DNA from: UBA5070 sp035352895
Lineage (GTDB): Bacteria; Fibrobacterota; Fibrobacteria; UBA5070
Direction: 5' to 3'
Length of the DNA stretch: 64,000 nucleotides
Assembly: GCA_035352895.1 (NCBI GenBank)
Contig: DAOPYN010000003.1
Location: 62,001-126,000, forward strand
Part shown: positions 16,722 through 25,805 of the stretch, piece after piece
Layout of the letters: the number at the start of each line of letters is the position of its first letter
How positions within the stretch are numbered: the first letter of the stretch is position 1
Notes under the pieces: generated by a model
What the model was told of the DNA's origin: nothing
The model's input: only the letters and a program-made list of their open reading frames with translations
The model's database searches: none
Position numbers and translations under genes: made by a program

Positions 16722-17650
16722 AGATCGTCTTCCTGGGCACTCCCGCCATCGCGGCCACCTGCCTGGAAGCGATCCACCAAAGCGGTCGCCACCGGATCCT
16801 GGCGGTGGGCACCCATCCCGACCGCCCCCAGAAGCGGGGCCTGCACCTTCTGCCCACCGCGGTGAAGGAGACCGCCTTGCGCCTGGGTCTTCCCGTGGTG
16901 GAGGTCCCCGACGCCAAGGACCCGGCCTTCGCCAAGGCCCTGCGGAGCCTCGATGCGGACCTCCTGGTGGTGGTCGCCTTCGTGATCCTGCCTCCGGAAG
17001 TCCTGGCCTCCACCCGCCTGGGCGCGGTGAACCTGCACGGATCCCTCCTGCCCCGCTGGCGGGGCGCGGCCCCCGTCCAGCGCTCGGTGGAAGCCGGCGA
17101 GACCGTGACCGGCGCCACCGTGTTCCGCCTGGACTCCGGCGTGGACACCGGCGGGATCGTCGCGACACAATCCGTCCAGGTGGGACCCGACGAAACCTCC
17201 GGCGAGGTCCTGGGAAGAATGGCCGCCCTGGGCGGCGATCTCCTGCTGAAGGCGCTGGACCACCTGGAGAGCCATCCGGACGACCGCGGTCTCGCGCAGG
17301 ACCCGGCCTTGGTCTGCAAGGCGCCCAAGCTGTTCCCCGAGGAGGGCCGGATCGACTGGAGCCTTCCCGCGCGGCGCATCCACGACAAGATCCGCGCCTT
17401 CAATCCCGCACCGGGCGCCTGGACCCGTCCCGACGGCAAGCTCCTGAAGATCTGGAAGACGCACGTGTTGACGGATTCCGTTCAAGCCCCGGCAGGCCAG
17501 GCCGTGCGGATCGCCGACGGGCGCGTGGTGGCCGGATGCGCCGAGGGCGCGCTGGAGCTGGTGGAGGTGCAACCCGAAGGCCGCGCGCGCCAGGCCGGCC
17601 GCGACTGGTTCAACGGACTGCGCTCCCCTGGCCCGGTTCCCCTTTCATGA
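16718..17650 (+). CDS. fmt: Methionyl-tRNA formyltransferase
   Basis: Fmt formylates initiator Met-tRNA with 10-formyl-tetrahydrofolate. The 310 residues have the N-terminal strand VFLGTPAIAATCLEAI, the catalytic stretch VNLHGSLLPRWRGAAPVQRS (Asn/His) and DSGVDTGG (Asp), followed by the C-terminal tRNA-binding barrel (about 205-300). GTG start in a GTGA overlap with argB. In most genomes fmt pairs with def; here def is absent and fmt sits between argB and rsmB. Confidence 0.96.
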   Translation: MKIVFLGTPAIAATCLEAIHQSGRHRILAVGTHPDRPQKRGLHLLPTAVKETALRLGLPVVEVPDAKDPAFAKALRSLDADLLVVVAFVILPPEVLASTRLGAVNLHGSLLPRWRGAAPVQRSVEAGETVTGATVFRLDSGVDTGGIVATQSVQVGPDETSGEVLGRMAALGGDLLLKALDHLESHPDDRGLAQDPALVCKAPKLFPEEGRIDWSLPARRIHDKIRAFNPAPGAWTRPDGKLLKIWKTHVLTDSVQAPAGQAVRIADGRVVAGCAEGALELVEVQPEGRARQAGRDWFNGLRSPGPVPLS

Positions 17651-18903
17651 ACGGGATCCTTCCCGGTTACGACAGCCGCCGCAGCGCTCTGGTGGCCCTG
17701 CTGGCCTTCGAGCGCAACGGTTACGCCGTTGCGGAAACCCTCTCCCGCCACGGCAGGATGGACCCCCGCGACCACGGCCTGGCCCTGGAGATCGCCACCA
17801 CCACGATCCGGAACCTTTCCCTTCTGGACCACTTCCTGGAACCGTTCCTGCGCGGGCCAACCTCCAACGACCTGTTGTGGGTCCTGCGCCTGACCTTGGC
17901 GCAGATCCACCTGCTTTCGCGGATTCCCGTGCACGCCGCCGTGGACCTGGGCGTGGAGCTCGCCCGCGAGGCCGGCGGGCAGGGCGCATCGCGCTTCGCC
18001 AACGCGGTGCTGCGCCGCGCCGCCTACCGGGCCCCGGACCCGCCCCAAGGCGACGACGCGAAGAGCCTGTCCATCCGCTACTCGCACCCCACCTGGCTGG
18101 TGGAGCGCTGGCTTCAACGGCACGGCGGGGAATCCACCTGCGCCATGCTCCAGGCGGGATCCGAGGAACCCGTCCTGTGGGTGCGCGTGCGGCCGGGCAC
18201 CACCGACCTCCCTTGGCGCGCGGAAGAGGTCCTGGACACCGCCCACGATGGACTGTTCGTGCGTCCCGCCCTCTCCCGCGAAGCGGTGCTTTCGCATCCA
18301 TCCTTCCCTTCCGGGCGGATCGCCTTGCAGGACCCATCCTCCGGCGCGGTGGCCCTGGCCTTGTCCGGACACCTGCCCGTCGGCGGGACGCTCGCCGACC
18401 TGTGCGCCGCCCCGGGTGGCAAACTCGCCTGCCTCCACGATCTGGGCCTCCTGGAAGGCCGCGTGGCGGTGGCCCTGGACAGCTCCCACCAGCGCCAGCG
18501 CCGCACGTTGGACGGATTCCGTCAACGAGGGATCGCCGGTCTGGTGGCCGCCTCCGACGGCCGCTTCCCGCCCCTGCGGGAAGGCTCGCTCGACGCTGTG
18601 CTCCTGGACGCTCCCTGCTCCAACCTTGGCGTTCTGGGACGGAGGCCGGAAGCCCGTTGGCGCGCCACGCCCGGATCCGCCCGCCACCAGGGCAAGCTCC
18701 AGTCCGAACTCCTGAGCGCGGGAGTCTCGCTTCTGAAACCCGGCGGAGTGGCGGTCTATTCCGTGTGCTCCACGGAGGAGGAGGAGTGCGACGCGGTGGT
18801 GGAGACGGTGTCCGACCGGGTGGAGATCCTGGAACGCGACCTCCACCTTCCCGGCGCGCGGGGATGGGACGGATTCTTCCGCGCCACCCTTCGCCGCCGC
18901 TAG
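17647..18903 (+). CDS. rsmB: 16S rRNA m5C967 methyltransferase
   Basis: RsmB methylates C967 of 16S rRNA. The 418-residue protein has an N-terminal NusB-like helical domain (about 1-135) and a SAM-dependent methyltransferase domain with ADLCAAPGGK (SAM loop), LLDAPCSNLGVLGRRPEARW (Pro-Cys motif IV) and VYSVCSTEEEE (catalytic Cys, motif VI). ATG in an ATGA overlap with fmt; fmt-rsmB adjacency is widespread. Confidence 0.95.
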   Translation: MNGILPGYDSRRSALVALLAFERNGYAVAETLSRHGRMDPRDHGLALEIATTTIRNLSLLDHFLEPFLRGPTSNDLLWVLRLTLAQIHLLSRIPVHAAVDLGVELAREAGGQGASRFANAVLRRAAYRAPDPPQGDDAKSLSIRYSHPTWLVERWLQRHGGESTCAMLQAGSEEPVLWVRVRPGTTDLPWRAEEVLDTAHDGLFVRPALSREAVLSHPSFPSGRIALQDPSSGAVALALSGHLPVGGTLADLCAAPGGKLACLHDLGLLEGRVAVALDSSHQRQRRTLDGFRQRGIAGLVAASDGRFPPLREGSLDAVLLDAPCSNLGVLGRRPEARWRATPGSARHQGKLQSELLSAGVSLLKPGGVAVYSVCSTEEEECDAVVETVSDRVEILERDLHLPGARGWDGFFRATLRRR

Positions 18904-18928
18904 TCCGGACGCGTATCTTCCAGCGCCT

Positions 18929-19366
18929 ATGCGCCACTGGCTCCTGAAGTCCGAACCCGACGCCTATTCCTGGGACATGCTGGTCCGCGAGAAGACCGGA
19001 CGCTGGGACGGGGTACGCAACTACATGGCCCGCAACAACCTGAGGGCCATGTCCGTGGGCGACCCGGCCCTGTTCTACCACTCGGTCCAGGAGAAGGCCG
19101 TGGTCGGGATCTGTCAGATCTCCCGGACCGCCTACCCCGATCCCACCGCCGAAGCCGGGGATTGGTCGTGCGTGGAGGTGGAACCCGTCCGGCGCCTGGA
19201 CCACCCCGTCACGCTGGAGAGCATCAAGGCCGAACCCGCCCTGGCCCGGATCGCCATGCTCAAGTACAACCGGCTCTCCGTGGTGCCGCTGGCTCCGGAG
19301 GAGTTCCAGCGCATCGTGGAGATGGGCGGGGATCGACCATTCCGCCCATTGATATCAGGGCAATAG
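18929..19366 (+). CDS. EVE-domain protein (THYN1/DUF55 type)
   Basis: A 145-residue protein that is essentially one EVE domain: HWLLKSEPDAYSWDML at the start, WDGVRNYMARNNLRAM and GDPALFYHS form the usual pocket. EVE domains are PUA-related and are thought to recognise modified bases in RNA or DNA. No restriction or modification gene is adjacent, so a housekeeping RNA role is likely. TATCTT ends nine bases before ATG with no ribosome site. The 3' end overlaps the convergent lipoprotein gene by 12 bases. Confidence 0.9.
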   Translation: MRHWLLKSEPDAYSWDMLVREKTGRWDGVRNYMARNNLRAMSVGDPALFYHSVQEKAVVGICQISRTAYPDPTAEAGDWSCVEVEPVRRLDHPVTLESIKAEPALARIAMLKYNRLSVVPLAPEEFQRIVEMGGDRPFRPLISGQ

Positions 19367-21076
19367 TCCGATCTCGAGGATTTCCATCGAACCTGCGCGC
19401 CCCTTGCAAGCTTGCGTGGGAGAGCCACAGTTCACCCGGATCACCAGATCGCTCGAAGCTGCCAGAATTTGAGCGAATACCGTGGAATCCATTGGAGGCG
19501 GGGCTCCTAGGGACTGCGCCCGCTCCGCGGCCATGATCCATTGGAATTGGGAAGGGAAGATCTTCGGCTCTCTCCTCCCTTGGAGGGGAATTTCATACCC
19601 TGGCACCCATCCGCGCGCGTAAGCGGAGTCCCAAGCCGGATGTTTCGGGGCTCGCAGGGTGACCAACGCCTTGTTGTTGACGAGGTTCAGGGAAAGTGAA
19701 ACGCCCTTGGCCCCCACCAGCGAGGTAGGGATGAGAAAGGTCGCCTGTTGGGCGGAATCGGTGAGGAAGGTCCACCCCAACCGAAGGACCGACTGTCCGA
19801 AGACCTCGCTTTGGACGATGGAAGCGGACACGTCATCCTTTCGTCTGTAGCTCTCGATCCACCAGTAGGAATCCGCAAGGACATTGTATCCGTCCCACAC
19901 TCTCGCACCGAAGGAGATCGAATCGTCCCACCGGTAGACCCGTGGGGGCAGATCAATGGAATCCGGCAGACCGACAGTCTGCGTGATTCCGCTGTGGGTA
20001 TCCTCGGACGCCAGGTTCAGGCTGGCGTTCACGAGCACCCGCCGACGCGTTGACAGCCGAGGGATGAGGAAGGTTCGTGCCTGGCCCATCCCTACGCAGT
20101 TTGGGACATCCCAGCGAACACCCGGCTCCAAGCAGGCGGACCCACCGGGGGTGGTCGCCTCGGCGGACGGTCCTTGGACCTGGACTTCCACGAATCGAGG
20201 CGAGGCCCGCAGCACGCCAAGATGGATCTGGCCGGGGATCGACCTTTCCAAGATGGTCTTGGATGTGTCGCCCTCCTCATCAACGGCTTCCAGGATGATC
20301 GAGTCGGTGCCGGGCCGCATCGGGTCGAGGTCGAACAAGGTATCGAGCGCTCCCGGCCCCACCCGATGCCAACGCCGTTGCAACCGCAACCGCTTGGCGG
20401 CAAACGCCACCGAATCGCCACCGGCAGGCGGAAGAACCATCCGTATTCGCCGATTCGAGTCGATCACTTCCGCCTGGAGGATCCGTGGGACGGATTTTGC
20501 AGGAACATTCAATCCCAACCAGCTCACGTAGAAACGCCCTTTCCGCGTGGAGGCGGTACAGACGATGGATTTCGGACTCGGCCACAGTCCCGGTCCGAAT
20601 TCCTTTCGATGCGGAAGTTTGATGGCCAGTGAATCTCCGGTGCCCAGATGTTTGCCTTCCATGCTCCAGCGAAACGCCACAACCGGATCAGCTGCCGAAT
20701 CCACCAAGGGATTGCGGAATGCCGCGACGACGGCATTCGAATCCCCCAGGACGACCCGGCGTGAGAAGCGGAGATAAAGCCAAGGCTCCAATGGAAGGGA
20801 ACTCGAATTCGGATCGAATCCATCCTTGCGCTGCCAATCGGATGAATCGGCCCCAGCCAGGCATTCAGCCGCTACCGAAGCGAGACCGGAAGCAAGGAAC
20901 TGGATAGAACTACCGCCTGGTTCGACCGAAAGTTCCTGGTCGCATCCCGCAACAAGGATGACCACCCCGACGACCACGCTCACACTCCAGAGGCGGGACG
21001 CGGTCGTTCCAGAGCAATTGCGGCTTGAAGAAAAGGTCACGTGGATGATCCCGTTGCGATGGCACTTGATGAACAA
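19355..21076 (-). CDS. Long lipoprotein, unknown function
   Basis: A protein of up to 573 residues. The signal ends VGVVILVAGCDQELS, giving a good lipobox with Asp and Gln after Cys. The mature part is beta-rich with Ig-like strands and no recognised catalytic motif. The N-terminus is uncertain: TTG at 21076 is the furthest start, but GTG codons at 21040 or just before the hydrophobic stretch would give a more normal signal length. Its base composition looks more AT-rich than its neighbours, hinting at later acquisition. The next gene upstream is another GCDQ lipoprotein, and a 25-base inverted repeat abuts the start. Confidence 0.7.
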   Translation of the reverse strand: MFIKCHRNGIIHVTFSSSRNCSGTTASRLWSVSVVVGVVILVAGCDQELSVEPGGSSIQFLASGLASVAAECLAGADSSDWQRKDGFDPNSSSLPLEPWLYLRFSRRVVLGDSNAVVAAFRNPLVDSAADPVVAFRWSMEGKHLGTGDSLAIKLPHRKEFGPGLWPSPKSIVCTASTRKGRFYVSWLGLNVPAKSVPRILQAEVIDSNRRIRMVLPPAGGDSVAFAAKRLRLQRRWHRVGPGALDTLFDLDPMRPGTDSIILEAVDEEGDTSKTILERSIPGQIHLGVLRASPRFVEVQVQGPSAEATTPGGSACLEPGVRWDVPNCVGMGQARTFLIPRLSTRRRVLVNASLNLASEDTHSGITQTVGLPDSIDLPPRVYRWDDSISFGARVWDGYNVLADSYWWIESYRRKDDVSASIVQSEVFGQSVLRLGWTFLTDSAQQATFLIPTSLVGAKGVSLSLNLVNNKALVTLRAPKHPAWDSAYARGWVPGYEIPLQGRREPKIFPSQFQWIMAAERAQSLGAPPPMDSTVFAQILAASSDLVIRVNCGSPTQACKGRAGSMEILEIGLLP

Positions 21077-21077
21077 A

Positions 21078-21102
21078 GGTTAGAATGTGGATCATTCTAA
21101 CC
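21078..21102 (-). promoter_or_regulatory. Nine-base inverted repeat, probable operator or promoter
   Basis: GGTTAGAAT, seven bases, ATTCTAACC: a perfect dyad just before the lipoprotein start. On the minus strand it contains TAGAAT, a good -10 hexamer. A dimeric repressor site overlapping a promoter is the simplest reading; an RNA hairpin is the alternative. Confidence 0.5.
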
Positions 21103-21195
21103 TCGCCTTCGCCGAAGCGGTCATTCATTCTGAATGGCTACGTTTTCTGGGGGGAAAACAATGAGGATCGTGGAGATGGGCGACGGGTCCTGAAC

Positions 21196-21213
21196 CCGGA
21201 GGCAGCCCTCCGG
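21196..21213 (-). terminator. Stem-loop after the second long lipoprotein gene
   Basis: CCGGAGG and CCTCCGG form a perfect seven-pair stem with a four-base loop, nine bases after the stop codon of the lipoprotein gene at 21222. There is no T run, so termination strength is doubtful. Confidence 0.4.
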
Positions 21214-21221
21214 CTGGTTGG

Positions 21222-23288
21222 TCAGTTGTTGTCTTCGTAGAGGGGAAGCCGATCCACCAGGATGCGGTCCACCAGGGCGAGCCGATCCACGCCGCCGCCA
21301 TCCGGGCAGATCTGGCGGAACCCCAGGTCCCAATCCACCATGCGACCGTCGGCGAACCGGATCTGGCGACTGTAGAAGAGGGAGTTCAGCACGGGCAGGT
21401 CGTAGGGGCCGGGAATCGCCCGGATCATGGCCGGGGCCGCCGCGACCCAATCCGTGGTCGGCTTCGGTGATTCCACCTGGCACAGCCCCTGGGGAAGGAG
21501 GCGCATCGCGGGCAGATCCAGGATCCGCTGGATGGAGTCGCGCAGGATGGAGCCGATCACGATGGTCTCCTGGTGCGTGGACGAAGTGAACTGCGGCGGC
21601 GGCAACCGCACGATCACCATGGAGGTGTCGGGACCCGTCGCAGGCTCCGTGGCGGCTTCCACGACGACCGGAGCCGGAAGGATCTGGATCTGCAGCGGAT
21701 ACGTGGTGGTCCGGCGCAACGTTCCATCCATGGTCAGCTCGTAGACCACTTCGGCGCTGTCGGCCCGCAGGATGTTCAGCCGATACATGCTCGCGGAAGA
21801 ATCCGAGGCTGGGACCACGATTCCCGGCAACTCGAAATAGGACCCGCTGGACGGGTCGTACACGCGGTGGGGGCCGTTGTATTTGGTGGGCACGAACAGG
21901 ACATGCCTGGCCTCCCCGCAAGCGATCATGGTGCGCAGTCCGGGGCGGACCGGAGTGAACTGGACCAGACCCGAATTCATGGTGAACATGTCCGTTTCCA
22001 CCACCTGCGGCGGGGCATTGCAGTCGTAGCGGGTGGCGATGTACACGCCCCGCGCATCGCGCCAGGCTCCCAGCACGGGCAGCTTCTCCATCTGGTCGTA
22101 GTTCGCGGGAGCCGGGATGGGCGCCACAGGCACGGTGTCCACCTGGGGTGGCTGCACGCACCCCTTGGCGGGAAAGAAGGTCTGTCCGCCCGAGGCGTCC
22201 AGGAGGGTCACCGGAGAACAGGGGTTCCAGCGCACGAAGTACCAGGCGGTCACTTCCGGCGGGGGCAGGTAATGGGTGGCTTCCCGGATGCTGGGCACGG
22301 TCAGCGAACGGCTGGCACCGAACTTCAGGACATTGGTTGCGCCGGGAACCAAGCCGATCAGCGGAACCTGGCTGGTCACCACCGCCAGGATGTGGATCCC
22401 GCTGTCGCTGCGGTACGAGGAAAGGATGGGCAAGTGGTTCAGCGCCGTGTCCAGACCGACCTCCAGCCGCCGATGGGCGGTGTCCACGGGAGGCCCGGCC
22501 AGCACGATCGAATCGCCGGGAGTGTAGAGGGTCACGGGTCCGGTGGCGGTCCAGGGGATGAACTTGGTGCGTTCCCGGTAGTCCGTGGCGCAGACCCTGC
22601 CGGAATCCGTCTTGGTTCCCAGCACGAGGTAGGGCGGGATGTAGAGGATCAGCGCCGAGCGCGCGAGGGCGGATCCCCGGGAGTTCAATCCATAGGAGCG
22701 ATCGACGAAGGTGACGTAGGGGGTGATGCAGGGTTCCTGGAGACCCGACACCAGATAGATGCCATCGGCGGTGCGCCAGGCCTTCACCGGCTTCCAGCTC
22801 GGCGTGTTCTCGCCCCAATCCAGCAGGAGGGTGTCGACTCCGTTGGAGCGGTCGGCATCGTCCAGGACGATGCGCACGCGGACGGAACCTGTCGCGCGCC
22901 GCAGATGCACCACCGCGTCCACCGTGCGGCCGGGCAGGATCCGCACCACGGCCTCGCCGTAGAGCTGGATCTGCTGGCTCGCATCGTAGAAGGCGACCTT
23001 CACCGTCCAATCGCCGGAGGCGAGATCGGACAGCTCGACGAGCTCTCCCAGGCCACCCACCGCGGCATGGAGGGGAAACCCGGCGCGTTCGGCTTCCACG
23101 CGCACGGAGTCCACGACGACGGGGAAGGCCGCGAGGTCGGCCGCGGCGAGCCGGAAGGACAGGCCGCCGGCTCCTTCCTGGGCGAGGGAACTGGTTGGAT
23201 CCTCGGTGCGAAGCTTCTGGTCGCACCCGGACAGTCCCAGCGACAATGCCGCCAGGGCCAAGGGAAGAACGTTGCGGAGGGAAGACAT
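21222..23288 (-). CDS. Long lipoprotein, unknown function
   Basis: A 688-residue protein. ATG at 23288 gives a normal lipoprotein signal, ALAALSLGLSGCDQKL, with Cys at about residue 22. The mature N-terminus resembles a DUF4493/carbohydrate-surface-type beta-sandwich only loosely (SGDWTVKVAFYDASQQIQLYG ... VRIVLDDADRSNG); later regions repeat a 'YLVSG/IATRYD' strand pattern. No enzyme motif seen. A GGAG lies about nine bases before ATG. It shares the GCDQ lipobox and general size with the next gene downstream but little else is alignable by eye. Confidence 0.75.
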   Translation of the reverse strand: MSSLRNVLPLALAALSLGLSGCDQKLRTEDPTSSLAQEGAGGLSFRLAAADLAAFPVVVDSVRVEAERAGFPLHAAVGGLGELVELSDLASGDWTVKVAFYDASQQIQLYGEAVVRILPGRTVDAVVHLRRATGSVRVRIVLDDADRSNGVDTLLLDWGENTPSWKPVKAWRTADGIYLVSGLQEPCITPYVTFVDRSYGLNSRGSALARSALILYIPPYLVLGTKTDSGRVCATDYRERTKFIPWTATGPVTLYTPGDSIVLAGPPVDTAHRRLEVGLDTALNHLPILSSYRSDSGIHILAVVTSQVPLIGLVPGATNVLKFGASRSLTVPSIREATHYLPPPEVTAWYFVRWNPCSPVTLLDASGGQTFFPAKGCVQPPQVDTVPVAPIPAPANYDQMEKLPVLGAWRDARGVYIATRYDCNAPPQVVETDMFTMNSGLVQFTPVRPGLRTMIACGEARHVLFVPTKYNGPHRVYDPSSGSYFELPGIVVPASDSSASMYRLNILRADSAEVVYELTMDGTLRRTTTYPLQIQILPAPVVVEAATEPATGPDTSMVIVRLPPPQFTSSTHQETIVIGSILRDSIQRILDLPAMRLLPQGLCQVESPKPTTDWVAAAPAMIRAIPGPYDLPVLNSLFYSRQIRFADGRMVDWDLGFRQICPDGGGVDRLALVDRILVDRLPLYEDNN

Positions 23289-23428
23289 GAGGGCACTCCA
23301 GGGAGGAGAGGATTCGTGGATGGGATCGGACCGGTCCATGGATCCAAGAATACCCCGCGGCCTCCCTGCGGGGATCCGCCGCGCACGCCTTCGGGGCGAT
23401 TCCGTACTCCCCCCGGGAACGCCGGGCC

Positions 23429-23830
23429 TCAGGCCACGGACAGCTCCCCGCGCCGACGCAGCTGGTGGACCACCTGTCGATCCACCACCCGGTGGTGTTC
23501 GTGCAGCCAGGGCATCACGTCGCGGCGCAGCACGCTGGCGGCGTGGAATCCACACCGATCCTCGCGCAGATGATGGAGGACCTGGCCCAGGTCGCGCAGG
23601 AACTTCCGGTGTCCCTGGCGGTTGATTTCCAAGGCAGGGCAATCGCAGCTTGCCATCGCTTCCTCTTCGCCGGCGAACAACTCCACGGCCTGGGTCCCCG
23701 CGGAACGGAATGCATCGAGGATTTCCCTCTCCTCCCGGGCATGGACCAAACGATCTCCCAACGCCATCAGAGCGCGGCGCAAGGACTGGTAGCGATCTTC
23801 GATTTCAAGGATGTCGGGTGATTCAGTCAT
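23429..23830 (-). CDS. Hemerythrin-like protein with degenerate iron site
   Basis: A 133-residue four-helix protein. The line LFAGEEEAMASCDCPALEINRQGHRKFL ... WLHEHHRVVD aligns with bacteriohemerythrin HFxxEExxM...YPxxxxHxxxHxxF ... WLxxHIxxxD. Glu (in GEEE), His74, His112 and Asp117 of the di-iron site are kept. The helix-A His, the His of 'HF' (Leu51) and the first His of the HxxxH pair (Asn70) are replaced. It therefore probably cannot bind oxygen in the usual way. Located downstream of the hybrid kinase on the same strand, 145 bases away, with an unrelated function not excluded. Confidence 0.65.
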   Translation of the reverse strand: MTESPDILEIEDRYQSLRRALMALGDRLVHAREEREILDAFRSAGTQAVELFAGEEEAMASCDCPALEINRQGHRKFLRDLGQVLHHLREDRCGFHAASVLRRDVMPWLHEHHRVVDRQVVHQLRRRGELSVA

Positions 23831-23975
23831 GGGGAATGATTGAACCCTTTTTCTCCTTTGGAGTCAACGACTTAGCCGGCGTTCCAGGATCTTCCCATGG
23901 GCGAGCGGCCATTCGCGTCGCTTCGGTCCGCAAAGAGCGATGCGGATCGGCGAGAACAATGGGCGGCGACGGAAT

Positions 23976-25721
23976 TCAGGGACGGCGGCGATCGAGGAAG
24001 CGCTGGAGATGCCCTCGGCTGTCCACCCACAGAGCCTGGATGTTTTCGAGGAACTCGCGTCCCCCTTCGGTCCCGTTCTGGAGCGACCACGCCTCCAGTT
24101 TGGCCGCCTCCGAGGCCAAGGCGGGAAGCCCCGCGTTGGCGCACGCCCCCTTCATGGTATGGGCCGTTTCCGACACCAACCCCAGGGCGCGGACCTCCAA
24201 TCGCTCTTCCAGCTGCTGGATCCAGCGGGGAATCTCCACGAGGAGCATGTGGACCGTGGCATAGGCGATCTCCGCATCCCCCAGGACCCGCCCCATCAGA
24301 CTGACCTCGTCGAACAGCGAATCCAACCCTCCGGCGGACAACTCGGAGTCCGAACCGCGCAGGGCCGGAAGCTGGATGCGAGGAACCCAGCGCTGCACCT
24401 TCTGGCGCAACTGCACGGGATCGAACGGCTTGGAGAGGTAGTCGTCCATCCCCGCCTGGAGACAACGCTCGCGGTCGCCGCTGAGGGCGTGTGCGGTCAT
24501 GGCCACCACGGGAACCGACGGATCGACGCAATCGTCCCCGTCGCGCAGATGCCGGGTGGCCTCGAAGCCATCCATCACCGGCATCTGGCAATCCATGAAC
24601 ACGATGTCGTAGGCATGCACGGCGAGCAGGCCAAGCGCTTCCCGACCATCGGCGGCCAGATCCACAACGAGTCCGAGAGATTCCAGGTTCTTGCGTGCGA
24701 CGATCTGGTTGACGACGTTGTCCTCCGCCACCAGGGCGCGGAATTGGCCGCCTCCCGAGGCCACGGCGGCGCCCCCCGTGGGATCGGCGAAATCGGAGGC
24801 CATGCCAGCGAGCATTTCCAGGCTACCGTCGGGAAGACCGGAAGGATCGGGGGTCCCAACGCCTCCCGGCTCGACCATACGGACTTCCACCATGAACCGT
24901 GAACCCTTTCCGAACTCGCTCTCCACGCGGATGTCGCCTCCCATCATCCGGGCGAGCCGACGGGAGATCACCAATCCAAGTCCCGTACCCCCGTATTTGC
25001 GCGAAAGGCCCGAATCCACCTGGGTGAAGGGCTGGAACAACCGCGCGAGCTTCTCGGGGGGGATCCCGATCCCCGTGTCCGAAACGATCGCCTCGAACAC
25101 CCACCCGGAGTCCTCCCGCCGTGCCCGGGCCTCGAACTTCACCCACCCCCGATCGGTGAACTTCACCGCGTTGCCCACCAGATTCGACAGAATCTGCCGC
25201 AGCCTGGCGGCGTCCCCGCGCAGGCAGCGAGGCAGGGCGGGATCGATCCAGCAGGTGAACAGCACCCCTTTTTCGCTCGCGCGCAACGACAGGAGTTCAG
25301 CCACCTTGCGGACCTCGTCCTCCGGGTGGAAATCCACCGCGTCCAGCTCCATCCGCCCCGCCTCGATCTTGGACACGTCCAGGATGTCGTTGAGAAGCGC
25401 CAGGAGCGTCCGGCCGCTGGAACGCACCAGGCGGATGTAACGGCGCTGTTCGGGAGTCAAGGTCGATTCCAGGAGCAGATCCGCCATCCCCAGGATTCCG
25501 TTGAGAGGCGTGCGGATCTCGTGGCTCATGCTCGCCAAAAACTCCGATTTCACCGCGCTGGTGCGGACGGCCTCCTCGGCCCTCTCCTTGGAAGCCTCCA
25601 GGATCTCCTGCAACCTCGCCTCGGAGGCCCGACAGCGACGGCGCAGGAAGAGTTGGGTTCCCACTCCGCCCAGGAGGCATCCGCCCAGGAAGAGGGCCAC
25701 CATCAGGATCGGATTGTTCAC
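23976..25721 (-). CDS. Hybrid sensor histidine kinase with receiver and HPt domains
   Basis: A 581-residue BarA-like phosphorelay kinase: one N-terminal membrane anchor (about 5-26), coiled coil (about 32-58), phospho-acceptor His67 in SMSHEIRTPLNG, ATPase domain with SNLVGNAVKFTD (N box), DTGIGIPPEKL and GGTGLGL, a receiver (about 328-445) with Asp377 in IVFMDCQMPVMDG and Lys431, and an HPt domain with His521 in AHTMKGACANAG. There is no periplasmic sensor loop, so the signal is probably intracellular or membrane-borne. GTG start; GGAGG lies about a dozen bases upstream. Divergent from purE. Confidence 0.93.
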   Translation of the reverse strand: MNNPILMVALFLGGCLLGGVGTQLFLRRRCRASEARLQEILEASKERAEEAVRTSAVKSEFLASMSHEIRTPLNGILGMADLLLESTLTPEQRRYIRLVRSSGRTLLALLNDILDVSKIEAGRMELDAVDFHPEDEVRKVAELLSLRASEKGVLFTCWIDPALPRCLRGDAARLRQILSNLVGNAVKFTDRGWVKFEARARREDSGWVFEAIVSDTGIGIPPEKLARLFQPFTQVDSGLSRKYGGTGLGLVISRRLARMMGGDIRVESEFGKGSRFMVEVRMVEPGGVGTPDPSGLPDGSLEMLAGMASDFADPTGGAAVASGGGQFRALVAEDNVVNQIVARKNLESLGLVVDLAADGREALGLLAVHAYDIVFMDCQMPVMDGFEATRHLRDGDDCVDPSVPVVAMTAHALSGDRERCLQAGMDDYLSKPFDPVQLRQKVQRWVPRIQLPALRGSDSELSAGGLDSLFDEVSLMGRVLGDAEIAYATVHMLLVEIPRWIQQLEERLEVRALGLVSETAHTMKGACANAGLPALASEAAKLEAWSLQNGTEGGREFLENIQALWVDSRGHLQRFLDRRRP

Positions 25722-25805
25722 CCGGGGATTTTCTCACCTCCGATGGATGCCGCGCCACATCCGCGAGATTAGACTTCCCCATTCGCAGGCACGGAGGAAC
25801 GACCG

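Noticed and set aside
18929..19366. Defence island around the EVE-domain gene
   Set aside because: Neighbours are rsmB and lipoproteins; no nuclease, methylase or helicase is near, so there is no support beyond the domain itself.
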